Assembly (NCBI GenBank): GCA_030524105.1 | Contig: JAUNHE010000005.1 | Span: 161,734-225,733 of the forward strand | Reading direction: 5' to 3' | Length of the DNA stretch: 64,000 nt | Source: Rothia sp. (in: high G+C Gram-positive bacteria) | Lineage (GTDB): Bacteria > Actinomycetota > Actinomycetes > Actinomycetales > Micrococcaceae | In this document: positions 35,298 through 43,727 of the stretch, one piece after another | How positions within the stretch are numbered: the stretch's first letter is position 1 | Layout: every line of letters begins with the position of its first letter | The notes under the pieces: generated by a model | What the model was told of the DNA's origin: nothing | The model's input: only the letters and a program-made list of their open reading frames with translations | The model's database searches: none | Position numbers and translations under genes: made by a program

Positions 35298-36425
35298 ATG
35301 ACTGACGCTGCACCAGATCAGGCTAGCCTGCCGGAATCGTACCAGATTCTAGCCCATGTCAAAGACCTGCTCGATGCAGAACCCGAGACCGGCTTAGCCA
35401 GGGTGGGCCAGGCTGTGCAAGACCAAGTTGAGCGTGCCCAGCAAAAGCTAGAGCAGGCAAGCTCCACCTTTGAAGAGCTTAAAGCAACCCGGTTAGCCTT
35501 CCTGGGCGATAAAGCCGCCTTAACTCTGGCAAATAAGCAGCTCCGTCAGCTCAACAAGGAGCATAAGGCGCAACTGGGTAAAATGCTGGGCCAGGGGCGC
35601 AGCCAACTGACCAAAGCCTTCGAGGCCCGCCAGGCTGAGCTAGAGCAGGAAAGAGCGGCCCGTATCCTGGTGGAAGAAGCGGTGGACGTCACCGCCGCTG
35701 GCGCTCGCCGTCCCCTGGGGGGCCGGCACCCCATTAATACCCTTAAAGACAGGTTGAGCGATATTTTTGTTGCCATGGGGTGGGAAGTTGCCCAGGGGCC
35801 CGAACTTGAGTCTGAATGGTACAACTTTGATGCCCTGAACTTTAAACCTGACCACCCGGCCCGGGAATTACAGGACACTTTTTTTGTGGATCCGCCCCAG
35901 GCCCATCTTCTTTTGCGGACCCACACCTCGCCGGTACAAATCCGCAGTCTCTTAAAACGGCAGCTACCGGTTTATGTGGTCTGCCCCGGTAAGGTTTTTA
36001 GAACCGACGAGTTAGACGCCACCCACACCCCGGTTTTTCACCAGCTTGAGGGTCTGGCCGTCGATCGGGGGCTGACCATGGCAGATCTTAAAGGCACCCT
36101 GGAGTTTATGGCCCGGGAAATGTTTGGGCCGGAGGCTAAAATACGGTTACGGCCCAACTATTTTCCCTTTACTGAGCCTTCGGCAGAACTTGACTTGTGG
36201 CATCCAGACGCTCAGGGAGGAGCGCGCTGGATAGAGTGGGGTGGCTGCGGCATGGTGCATCCTAACGTGTTACGGGCCACCGGTATTGACCCCGAAGAAT
36301 ACTCCGGTTTTGCCTTTGGCATGGGGTTAGAAAGAACCCTTATGTTCCGTAACGGGGTAGCCGATATGCACGACATGATTGAAGGCGATATTCGTTTTAG
36401 CCAGCAGTTTGGAATGGAGATCTAA
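35298..36425 (+). CDS. pheS: phenylalanyl-tRNA synthetase alpha subunit
   Basis: Class II synthetase catalytic subunit, 375 residues. The N-terminal coiled-coil (about 30-115) binds tRNA. The catalytic core shows [10 protein letters not shown] (about 146), [12 protein letters not shown] (about 205), motif 2 C-P-G-K-V-F-R-T-D (about 229), [11 protein letters not shown] (about 315), and motif 3 [10 protein letters not shown] (about 337). ATG 35298 has GAGATGGGAAA upstream. pheT starts two bases after its stop. I looked for a T-box-like leader in the 135 bases upstream and saw none. Confidence 0.97.
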   Translation: MTDAAPDQASLPESYQILAHVKDLLDAEPETGLARVGQAVQDQVERAQQKLEQASSTFEELKATRLAFLGDKAALTLANKQLRQLNKEHKAQLGKMLGQGRSQLTKAFEARQAELEQERAARILVEEAVDVTAAGARRPLGGRHPINTLKDRLSDIFVAMGWEVAQGPELESEWYNFDALNFKPDHPARELQDTFFVDPPQAHLLLRTHTSPVQIRSLLKRQLPVYVVCPGKVFRTDELDATHTPVFHQLEGLAVDRGLTMADLKGTLEFMAREMFGPEAKIRLRPNYFPFTEPSAELDLWHPDAQGGARWIEWGGCGMVHPNVLRATGIDPEEYSGFAFGMGLERTLMFRNGVADMHDMIEGDIRFSQQFGMEI

Positions 36426-36427
36426 GA

Positions 36428-38980
36428 ATGCGAATCCCACTTTCGTGGTTGCGCCAGTATGCACCGCTACCTGAGCAGGCCACAGCAGAGGATGTTTTGG
36501 CAAGCCTGGTGACTGTTGGCTTAGAAGAGGAGGCGGTTTACCGCCCGGCAGACGATATCTCTGGTCCCGTAGTGGTGGGGCAGGTCCTTAGCATGCAAGC
36601 AGAGACACATTCTAACGGTAAAACAGTTAACTGGTGTTCGGTGCGGGTGCTAGCTGAAGGCCGGCAGCAGAGTTTAAGCGGCCCGGGTATTGCTGAAGAT
36701 GGCGTGCAGGGGATTATCTGTGGTGCCCACAATTTTAAGGTTGGCGACAAGGTGGTGGTTGCCCTGCCGGGAGCCTGCCTGCCCGGTGGTTTTAAAATTT
36801 CTGCTCGAAAAACCTACGGTCATGTCTCAGCCGGTATGATCGCCTCGGCTCGGGAGCTAGGCATTGGCGAAGACCACCAGGGCATCCTGGTGCTTTCTTC
36901 GCTGGGCTTAGACCCAGAACTGGGTAGCGACGCCCTGAAGCTGCTTGGCCTTGACGATCAGGCGGCAGAAGTTAACGTCACGCCAGATCGCGGCTATGCC
37001 TTTTCAATTCGGGGGATTGCCCGGGAGTACTGCCATGCCCAGAAGGTGAGCTTTAATGATTTTGTGGCGGACTGGGCCCGGAAAGCTCCTGCAGCTAATG
37101 AGCAGGGCTATCCCGTTCTCTTAAATGACCAAGCCCCTATCCGCGGCAGGCAGGGCTGTACTCGCTTTGCTACCCGGCAGGTGAGCGGGCTACAGCCAGG
37201 AGCTGTTACCCCTACCTGGATGGCTGCTCGACTGCGGCTAGCCGGTATCCGTTCTATATCTTTACCGGTTGATATTTCTAACTACCTGATGTTAGAGACT
37301 GGGCAGCCGCTGCACTTTTATGATCTTGACCGCATCCAAGGTGGCATCGAGGTTCGCCGCGCCCGAGCGGGAGAGACCTTGCTGACCTTGGACGGTAAGG
37401 AACGATCCCTATCCGAGGAGGATCTCTTAATATGCGACCAGTCTGGGCCCATTGGCTTGGCCGGACTGATGGGCGGAGCTAGCACTGAATGCAGCGGGCA
37501 AACCAGTAATATTCTGATTGAATCAGCCCGGTTTGATGAAGTCTCCGTAGCTCGTTCAGCTCGCAGACATAAGTTATCGTCGGAGGCATCTAAGCGTTTT
37601 GAGCGCGGGGTTGATCCAAAGATTCAGGCTGCTGTTGCCCAGCGGGCTGTGGAATTGCTTTGCCAGCTGGGCGGGGCTACTGCTCAACCTGCAGTAACCG
37701 ATATTGATGACAGTCAGCCGAGCCCAACCATTGAACTTGACCGGGATTATCCTGCCCAGCGTATTGGTTTAGACTACGAGCCCCAGTACATTCAGCAGCT
37801 ATTAACCCAGATAGGGGCAGAGCTTGAGCCCTGTCAGAGCGGGTGGTTGGTGACGGCGCCCTCCTGGCGGCCCGATATACAGGCCAAGGAAGACTTGGTT
37901 GAAGAGATCGCCAGGTTGGCTGGCTACGATAAGATTCCTTCTCGGCTTCCGCAGGCCCCGGCTGGGCGCGGTTACTCTCGCGATCAGCTCCTTAACCGCC
38001 GGGTCTTAGAGGCTCTGGCCGTATGGGGTATGACTGAAACCCTGTCCTATCCTTTTGTCAGCCAGGAAGCTAGCAGGCTTTGGGCAAGCCCCCGGGCTGA
38101 TCAGCCCCTGGAATCCATTAAACTGGCTAATCCTATTTCAGCCAGTGAGGGCTGGTTACGTCGGTCACTTCTACCGGGCTTGGTGGAGACTTTAAAACGT
38201 AATCTTTCCCGAGGTTTTAAGGATTTAGCGATTTTTGAGTCGGGGCATGTTTTTATTCCTTCAGCTGAGCAGAGCAGCTTTGACCTACCTGAGCCGCTTC
38301 AGCTCCCTAGCCAGCAGATTCTAGATCAAATAGACAGCCAGCTGCCGCAGCAGCCGCAATTCTTGGCCGGTTTATTTACTGGTTATGAGCATGCACCCAT
38401 GCCTGACAGCCAGGCGCGCCCCTACGATTGGCGTGATAGCTTAGATGCCCTTGGTCTTGTAGCTGATTGTGCCGGGGTCAGCCTGCGTATTGTTCAGGGC
38501 CAGCACCAGGCCTTTCACCCGGGGCGCACGGCTGTTGTGACAACGGCCGATGGTCAGCAGCTAGGTTACGCCGGTGAGCTGCACCCGCAGCTGCTCCAGG
38601 ATCAGGATATGCCTGAGCGTACCTGTGCTTTTGAGATTAATCTTTCACTTTTACTGGCCCAGGCCGGTGAGGTGATCCGGGCTCGGCCAATTTCTAGCTA
38701 CCCCGCCGCTACCCAAGATCTGGCGCTTGTGGTTCCAGAAGAAACCCCGGCCTCCCAGCTGGCTGAGACCTTAGCTGAGGGAGCAGGAGATCTCTTAGAG
38801 AATATTCGAGTTTTTGATGATTATCGGGGGCCTGGGCTGGATCAAGGGGAGAAATCCTTGGCTTTTGCCCTACGTTTTAGGGCTGCTGACCGCACCCTGA
38901 CTGCTGAAGAAGCTTCTGCCTGCCGGGATAAGGCGCTTGCCCTGGCTGCTGAGCGTTTTGGTGCCCGCCTACGCGCTTAG
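36428..38980 (+). CDS. pheT: phenylalanyl-tRNA synthetase beta subunit
   Basis: 850 residues, within the usual 790-850 range. An N-terminal EMAP-like tRNA-binding domain (about 44-155: V-V-G-Q-V-L, C-G-A-H-N-F-K-V-G-D-K-V, Y-G-H-V-S-A-G-M-I) precedes the B3/B4 editing domain (about 225-405), the B5 domain, a degenerate class II core (about 500-720), and the C-terminal ferredoxin-like FDX-ACB domain beginning I-S-S-Y-P-A-A-T-Q-D-L-A-L (about 757). ATG 36428 follows the pheS stop at two bases. The alpha2-beta2 enzyme charges tRNA-Phe. Confidence 0.96.
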   Translation: MRIPLSWLRQYAPLPEQATAEDVLASLVTVGLEEEAVYRPADDISGPVVVGQVLSMQAETHSNGKTVNWCSVRVLAEGRQQSLSGPGIAEDGVQGIICGAHNFKVGDKVVVALPGACLPGGFKISARKTYGHVSAGMIASARELGIGEDHQGILVLSSLGLDPELGSDALKLLGLDDQAAEVNVTPDRGYAFSIRGIAREYCHAQKVSFNDFVADWARKAPAANEQGYPVLLNDQAPIRGRQGCTRFATRQVSGLQPGAVTPTWMAARLRLAGIRSISLPVDISNYLMLETGQPLHFYDLDRIQGGIEVRRARAGETLLTLDGKERSLSEEDLLICDQSGPIGLAGLMGGASTECSGQTSNILIESARFDEVSVARSARRHKLSSEASKRFERGVDPKIQAAVAQRAVELLCQLGGATAQPAVTDIDDSQPSPTIELDRDYPAQRIGLDYEPQYIQQLLTQIGAELEPCQSGWLVTAPSWRPDIQAKEDLVEEIARLAGYDKIPSRLPQAPAGRGYSRDQLLNRRVLEALAVWGMTETLSYPFVSQEASRLWASPRADQPLESIKLANPISASEGWLRRSLLPGLVETLKRNLSRGFKDLAIFESGHVFIPSAEQSSFDLPEPLQLPSQQILDQIDSQLPQQPQFLAGLFTGYEHAPMPDSQARPYDWRDSLDALGLVADCAGVSLRIVQGQHQAFHPGRTAVVTTADGQQLGYAGELHPQLLQDQDMPERTCAFEINLSLLLAQAGEVIRARPISSYPAATQDLALVVPEETPASQLAETLAEGAGDLLENIRVFDDYRGPGLDQGEKSLAFALRFRAADRTLTAEEASACRDKALALAAERFGARLRA

Positions 38981-39042
38981 CTTCTGCAAATCTAGTCCTT
39001 AGCTGATGACCAGACAGCGTTTGTTGTTTTATTGTCGGAAAC

Positions 39043-39084
39043 TACCCCGGGCGGATTAATCTGTGCCGGGGGTATCGGGTTTTA
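39043..39084 (+). terminator. weak terminator after pheT
   Basis: TACCCCGG (39043-39050) pairs with CCGGGGGTA (39066-39074) with one bulged G, followed by TCGGGTTTT. Plausible end for pheST. Confidence 0.45.
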
Positions 39085-39168
39085 CTGTCAGCTTTTGGTA
39101 GAGTACATGCGCACACATTTTTATGCAGTGTCTGCGCCCGGTAACGATTTATTCTTGGGAGATGTCCA

Positions 39169-39828
39169 TTGAGTCAGGAACCAAATGACGAGTTCTTTGA
39201 ACTTGTTGATGAAGATGTTGCTCTAGAGGAGCCACTGGATTCGCGTGCCCGCTGGATATCGGTTGGAATCGTGTTACTTGCCGTTGTGGTTTCCATTTTC
39301 CTGTGTGTGGCAGGTATTAGAGCTCTCAGTGCTGCCAAGGCAGATGCCGGTTATGAAGATAAAACCTGGGTAATGTCCGGAAAATTTGTAGACTTAACTC
39401 CCGATTTGCAGACCAAGTCTAATGTTGCCAAGTATGCCGGAACTTTACCGGCTGATGAGCAGCTTAATGGCTTAACTTTTAAGTCTGATCTGGCCGACTC
39501 TCAACAGGTGAATGCAGGCTCGGCCGTTGAGTTCCGCGGTTCACAGACCGGTAGCGTTCGGTCGGACTTTCCGCAAGAAGTAGACGCTCTGCTGGCTAAA
39601 ACCGCGGATAACCAGCTGGAAGTAGTACGTACCGGTGCGCTTGATTCTTTGCAGCCTATTACTTCTGCCTCTGTGCGTAACGCCCAGCTTGCTGGGTGGG
39701 TCTGCCTTTTTGCTGCCCTGCTCGTTTTTTTCGCCGGTGTTGTTTCTGCTGTTTGGGTAACCCGGCGGGCCCGGGCCGCCTATGCCGACGACTTTGAAGA
39801 CCGGGCTGACCAAGCCGAAAGTAAGTAA
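39169..39828 (+). CDS. uncharacterised two-helix membrane protein with external domain
   Basis: 219 residues. An acidic N-terminus (E-P-N-D-E-F-F-E-L-V-D-E-D) leads to a first membrane helix (about 29-51). A roughly 130-residue domain outside the membrane follows, rich in Asp, Ser and Thr. A second helix (about 179-200) and a basic-then-acidic cytoplasmic tail end the protein. The TTG start 39169 has GGGAGAT eight bases upstream. I recognise no domain. It is monocistronic: a terminator precedes it and another follows, shared with the convergent protease gene. Confidence 0.65.
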   Translation: MSQEPNDEFFELVDEDVALEEPLDSRARWISVGIVLLAVVVSIFLCVAGIRALSAAKADAGYEDKTWVMSGKFVDLTPDLQTKSNVAKYAGTLPADEQLNGLTFKSDLADSQQVNAGSAVEFRGSQTGSVRSDFPQEVDALLAKTADNQLEVVRTGALDSLQPITSASVRNAQLAGWVCLFAALLVFFAGVVSAVWVTRRARAAYADDFEDRADQAESK

Positions 39829-39839
39829 TAGTTGATGCC

Positions 39840-39887
39840 AGCAGCAAGGAGCGCAGATTTTAATCCCCTGTACTCCTTGCTGCTTTT
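39840..39887. terminator. bidirectional terminator between convergent genes
   Basis: A 12-base stem AGCAGCAAGGAG (39840-39851) / CTCCTTGCTGCT (39873-39884), loop of 21 bases, with T on the plus-strand side. It serves the membrane protein at 39169-39828 and may also stop transcripts of the minus-strand protease gene. Confidence 0.8.
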
Positions 39888-39895
39888 AGCTGGCC

Positions 39896-40954
39896 CTACT
39901 GCTGCAGTTTTTGGTACAGCTCCTTTGTGCTAGATCCTAAAGGTACCGTAGCAATAAAGGGGTAGTTGTAGCGTTCTCCGCCTACAGAGGTGACCGCAAA
40001 AATCTGGCCTTGGTTAGGGCCTTTCTCTTCGATAAACCAGGGGCCACCGCTTGCTCCTCGGGTGAGGGTGCAGCCCATATAGGTAAAGGATTCGTCATCT
40101 TCGTAGGGCTTGGTTTGGTTGTAGCAGTACTGGGCTACTTCGCCGTTGTAGGGCGCTTGTGCTGGCCAGCCCCAAACCCGAACCTTGTTTTGTGCGGGGC
40201 TGGCATTGAGGGTGATTCCATTGCCACCAACAACGTCGGTGAGCTCTCGTCCATCTGACTGGGCAGACACTTCAAAGAAGCCTTGATCGGCGCGGTAGTC
40301 GGTGCGTTCAGACCACTGCGGGCTGACCACAGAGTTTTTGCTATACCAGAGTCCGTGGGGTGTTTGTCCGTAGTAGAAGGCTGGAGCGAAGACCAGGTGG
40401 CTATCCCAGTTTTTGTTGCGGCCTCCGTGCAGGCAGTGGGCTGCGGTAAGAACAAGGTTCTTTTTCTCTGAGGTAATGGCAGAGCCAGAGCAGACATAGT
40501 TTTTTCCGTCACGGGTGTAAAAAACTTTACCAACGCTGCTAGGAACGCGGACAAAACTGGGTTTTTTGCTGCTGCTGTTAGCTAGCTGGCCCAGGCTGTA
40601 GGTGCTGATGGCCTGCTGAGGAGCGACGGCTTCTGCCAGTACTTCCGGTTCTTCTTGGGTCTGGGTTTGGCCTTGGACCTGGTTGTAGGGGATGTTATTT
40701 TTTGTTTGTTTGACGGAAGTGGCCGGCAGGGTATCCGCAGGGATAGCGTTCAGCATTTTTTCTGGAGTCCAGTAGTTTTCTGCTTCTTGCTGTGATCGAA
40801 AATTCTTGTGTGATTCTGAGCCAGAGTTTGTGGCTGTTAAGGTGTGGTTCTTGCTTGTTGGGTTTGCGGGGGCGGGGGAGTTTTCCGCTAATGCGGGGGA
40901 GGGGGCGAGCAGAATAAGGCTAAGAGCAAGAGAAAAAATGCAGGATTTTTTCAA
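39896..40954 (-). CDS. secreted trypsin-fold serine protease (paralogue 1)
   Basis: 352 residues from TTG (complement of 40952-40954), chosen because AGGAGG lies six bases upstream. That gives a classical signal peptide: K-K-S, a hydrophobic core, then A-L-A (residue 23). A Ser/Gln-rich propeptide follows, with Y-W-T-P-E-K-M near residue 61, found in many actinobacterial proteases of this type. The chymotrypsin/V8 triad is visible: His173 (T-A-A-H-C), Asp223 (Y-R-A-D-Q-G-F), Ser302 (G-A-S-G-G-P-W). It has a close paralogue 250 bases upstream, in tandem. The target protein is unknown. Confidence 0.85.
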   Translation of the reverse strand: MKKSCIFSLALSLILLAPSPALAENSPAPANPTSKNHTLTATNSGSESHKNFRSQQEAENYWTPEKMLNAIPADTLPATSVKQTKNNIPYNQVQGQTQTQEEPEVLAEAVAPQQAISTYSLGQLANSSSKKPSFVRVPSSVGKVFYTRDGKNYVCSGSAITSEKKNLVLTAAHCLHGGRNKNWDSHLVFAPAFYYGQTPHGLWYSKNSVVSPQWSERTDYRADQGFFEVSAQSDGRELTDVVGGNGITLNASPAQNKVRVWGWPAQAPYNGEVAQYCYNQTKPYEDDESFTYMGCTLTRGASGGPWFIEEKGPNQGQIFAVTSVGGERYNYPFIATVPLGSSTKELYQKLQQ

Positions 40955-41038
40955 GGGTTCCTCCTGAACATGGAAGGGTGTGGTCAACTGTGCAAGACAT
41001 GTTTTATGTCAGGGCAAGCTTACCTGAAAAAATTGGTC

Positions 41039-41046
41039 CTGACCAG
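41039..41046 (-). promoter_or_regulatory. shared motif upstream of protease gene 1
   Basis: CTGACCAG (plus-strand reading) 85 bases before the start codon, within the inverted repeat TGGTC-ct-GACCA (41034-41045). The same octamer occurs 79 bases before the start of the second protease gene (42317-42324). Between it and protease gene 1 is another inverted repeat, GACAT-n5-ATGTC (41006-41020). A common regulator is suggested, not shown. Confidence 0.3.
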
Positions 41047-41156
41047 GATAAACAATGCTAGGGTAGGTCATTTCACAGCGGTAAACTCGGGCTTGAGCCG
41101 GGGGATTCTTGCATGGTATGGATCTAGCTAGAAGGTATTGTGCTGAGGGCTCTATG

Positions 41157-41192
41157 CTGCCCGGCTGGGGTTGGGGTGCCCCAGCCGGGCAG
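41157..41192 (-). terminator. strong 14-base stem-loop downstream of protease gene 2
   Basis: CTGCCCGGCTGGGG (41157-41170) pairs perfectly with CCCCAGCCGGGCAG (41179-41192) around an 8-base loop. It begins 9 bases after the protease gene 2 stop. No T-tract follows on either strand, so it would be an intrinsic terminator without a tail, or an mRNA 3'-stabilising element. Confidence 0.65.
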
Positions 41193-41200
41193 TGGAAGGC

Positions 41201-42238
41201 TTATTGAATAAGCTTAAACATCTCCTCTACCTTGGAATCAAAGGGGGTGGAGATAATCATGGGGTAGCCATAGCGGTAGCTGCCTCGCGATACCACCCCA
41301 AAGACGTAACCCTGGCCCTCTTCGTTTTCATCAAGAATCCAGGGACCGCCGCTAGCACCACTGTTGAGGGTGCAGCCCATAAACATTTCCTTGGGATCTT
41401 CGAGGACTGCTTGTGTATCGCTATAGCAGAAGTGGCCAACCTTTCCGTTGTAGGGTAGCCGGGCTGGCCAACCCCAGACTCGAACCTGCTGCTGGGCTGG
41501 GCTGGCGTTAATGCGCAGGCCGTTGCCACCTACCACAGAGGTGAGCTGCTGGCCTTCGTTGTTGGGGTAGACCCTAAAGAAACCGTTGTCGGCTTCGTCC
41601 TTTTCGTCGTTGTACCAGTCTGCATCAACAATGGAATGCTGACCTGACCAGACTCCGTAGGGGGTTTGGCCCTGGTAGTAGGCGGGAACAAAAACTAGAT
41701 TACTGTGCCAGCCCCCATTTCTGCCGGCATGCAGGCAGTGGGCTGCGGTTGATACAACATTTTTCCGTTGGGAAGCTATGGCTGCGCCGGAGCAGACGAA
41801 GTCCTGGCCTTGGTAAGAGAAAAATACTTTACCGGTAGCACTGGGAACTTTCATAAAAGATGTTGTTTGTGCAGTGGCAAGCTGCCTGCCCAGGGTGGAA
41901 AAGTTGGTATTCTGCTGGGCTGACTGGGGTTCAACAATCGTTTTGGGCTGATTGCTGGCTTGGCTGCTATCTTGCTGCTCTTGGCTTAGTTGTACAGTTG
42001 TATTACTGTCCGGTAAATCTGCTGGCAGGGCGGCCATCATTCTTTGGGGGGTCCAGTATTCTTTAGCCTCGTCTTGAGAGCTAAAAGCGTTGAGGTTTTC
42101 ATCTTCTGCTGGGTGAGAGAGTATAAAGTCTTCGGATACTTCGCTGGGATTTACTGGCGCTGTTTCCGCTAGGGAGGCGGGAACCTGGCTTGTTAGCATC
42201 AGTGCTAGGACAAGCGAAAAAGTGCGAAATTTTCTCAC
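41201..42238 (-). CDS. secreted trypsin-fold serine protease (paralogue 2)
   Basis: 345 residues. Signal peptide R-K-F-R-T then a hydrophobic stretch ending A-S-L-A-E (about residue 24). The propeptide carries Y-W-T-P-Q-R-M near residue 61, matching the paralogue. Triad: His167 (T-A-A-H-C), Asp217 (D-E-A-D-N-G-F), Ser297 (G-A-S-G-G-P-W). Cysteines around the His and near the Ser suggest two disulfides. The GTG start at 42238 follows AGGAG. The two mature domains are alike across their length while the propeptides differ, as expected after an old tandem duplication. Confidence 0.85.
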   Translation of the reverse strand: MRKFRTFSLVLALMLTSQVPASLAETAPVNPSEVSEDFILSHPAEDENLNAFSSQDEAKEYWTPQRMMAALPADLPDSNTTVQLSQEQQDSSQASNQPKTIVEPQSAQQNTNFSTLGRQLATAQTTSFMKVPSATGKVFFSYQGQDFVCSGAAIASQRKNVVSTAAHCLHAGRNGGWHSNLVFVPAYYQGQTPYGVWSGQHSIVDADWYNDEKDEADNGFFRVYPNNEGQQLTSVVGGNGLRINASPAQQQVRVWGWPARLPYNGKVGHFCYSDTQAVLEDPKEMFMGCTLNSGASGGPWILDENEEGQGYVFGVVSRGSYRYGYPMIISTPFDSKVEEMFKLIQ

Positions 42239-42633
42239 GGAGGTCTCCTGAACTGAGTTCGATAATTGTGAGTGATTTAAATCATGCCAAAAAGAGCCTA
42301 GCTTAAAAATCCTGTTCTGACCAGTTCCTTTACTGGCTAGTTAAAATATTTTCAAATATAGTTGCCCTACCTAGACATATAAGAGTTTTGGGGTATACAA
42401 ATCTTGCACTCTTTCCTGTGCATGTTAATACTTTGTTGTGTGCTGTCGGTTTGGGTAAATTTATTGGCGGTGCCGATCAAAATATTTGAATATAGGTCTT
42501 AGCCTGGCTGGATATAATTCAAAAGGTTCTTAAGTCACATTCGGGCTAGCTTAAATTGTATTCTCAAAGGAATGAAGGCGGGCCCCTGGTGGGCTAGGGC
42601 CTGCCCCGCATCCTGGCTGAGATGCAGCTTATG
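42239..42633. other. intergenic stretch between protease gene 2 and the arg operon
   Basis: About 395 bases without a credible gene. It is AT-rich. It contains CTGACCAG at 42317-42324 (shared with protease gene 1), and two similar AT-rich segments, AAAATATTTTCAAATATAG near 42342 and AAAATATTTGAATATAGG near 42479, of unknown meaning. A GC-rich stretch at 42578-42615 can fold weakly. Confidence 0.5.
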
Positions 42634-42674
42634 TGAATAAGTATTGATTACTTTGCATAAAGATGCGCTACTAT
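42634..42674 (+). promoter_or_regulatory. argC promoter with tandem candidate ARG boxes
   Basis: TGAATAAGTATTGA (42634-42647) matches the ArgR consensus TGAAT-wwww-ATTCA at 9 of 10 arm positions. A second, weaker palindrome TGCATAAAGATGCG begins exactly 20 bases later (42654-42667). TTGATT (42644-42649) and TACTAT (42669-42674) form a promoter with a 19-base spacer; CATAAA inside box 2 is an alternative -10. Either way the RNA would start at or a few bases before ATG 42681. Confidence 0.6.
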
Positions 42675-42680
42675 GGTCTT

Positions 42681-43727
42681 ATGACACTTTCAGTAGCGGT
42701 ATCGGGTGCAACGGGGTATGCCGGTGGTGAGGTTCTGCGCCTCTTAGCCAGCCATCCGGCCTGCCGGGTGCAGACCGTCTGCGCCCACAGTTCTGCCGGA
42801 GAAAAACTTGGCCAGCATGCACCCAACCTACACACCTATGCCTCCATGACCATCCAAGCCAGCACTGCCGAACAGCTTCAAGGCCACGACGTTGTTTTTC
42901 TGGCCCTACCTCACGGGGCGTCGGCACCCCTGGCCGCTGACTTGGATCCAGCAACACTGGTCATTGATGCCGGGGCAGACTTTCGCTTAAGGTCAGCGGC
43001 AGCCTGGCAAAAGTATTATGGCTCAGCCCACGCCGGCAGCTGGCCCTACGGCCTGCCCGAACTGATTGACGTCAAAGGCAACAAACAGCGTAGCCAACTT
43101 ATTGGGGCCAAACGCATAGCCGTTCCCGGTTGCTATCCCACAGCAGCCCTGCTGGCCCTGGCACCGGGCTTAGCCGCCCACCTGCTTGAAGCTGAAGACC
43201 TTGTCATCGTGGCAGCTTCAGGAACTTCTGGAGCGGGCAAAAGCCTTAAAACCCAGCTCCTGGCATCAGAAATAGGTGCTGGCATGCTGCCCTACGGGGT
43301 CGGTGGAGGCCACCGGCATATCCCGGAGATAGAGCAAGGCCTTAGCCAAGCAGCCGGCCAAAAAGTTACCCTCTCCTTTACTCCCAGCCTGGCCCCCATG
43401 CCCAGAGGAATACTGCTGACCGCCACAGCCAGAGCCGCAGCCGGCTGCACCGAGCAGCGACTACGGCAGGTATGGCAAGAGGCCTATGCCGCAGAACCCT
43501 TTGTGCACCTGCTTGCCCCAGGCCAGTGGCCCGCTACCAAAAACGTTCAGGGCTCCAACCACGTGCAACTGCAACTAGCCTACGATGAGCACAGCGGCAG
43601 AGTTATTATCAGCGCAGCCATCGATAACCTGGTCAAAGGAACCGCCGGTGGGGCCATCCAAGCCATGAACCTTTCCCTAGGTTTAGAAGAAACGCTAGGG
43701 CTAGAGCAAGAAGGGATCCGCCCCTAA
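42681..43727 (+). CDS. argC: N-acetyl-gamma-glutamyl-phosphate reductase
   Basis: Third step of arginine synthesis, NADPH-dependent. 348 residues from ATG 42681 (M-T-L-S-V-A-V-S-G-A-T-G-Y-A-G-G-E-V-L). The nucleotide site is at 8-15, and the catalytic Cys is in V-A-V-P-G-C-Y-P-T-A (about residue 153). An in-frame ATG at 42663 would overlap the predicted promoter. There is no ribosome site before 42681, consistent with a leaderless transcript. First gene of argCJBDFR; its last base is the first of the argJ ATG. Confidence 0.95.
   Translation: MTLSVAVSGATGYAGGEVLRLLASHPACRVQTVCAHSSAGEKLGQHAPNLHTYASMTIQASTAEQLQGHDVVFLALPHGASAPLAADLDPATLVIDAGADFRLRSAAAWQKYYGSAHAGSWPYGLPELIDVKGNKQRSQLIGAKRIAVPGCYPTAALLALAPGLAAHLLEAEDLVIVAASGTSGAGKSLKTQLLASEIGAGMLPYGVGGGHRHIPEIEQGLSQAAGQKVTLSFTPSLAPMPRGILLTATARAAAGCTEQRLRQVWQEAYAAEPFVHLLAPGQWPATKNVQGSNHVQLQLAYDEHSGRVIISAAIDNLVKGTAGGAIQAMNLSLGLEETLGLEQEGIRP

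Noticed and set aside
42342..42498. Two similar AT-rich segments as the start of a repeat or CRISPR
   Set aside because: Only two imperfect copies with no regular spacing and no adjacent cas genes.
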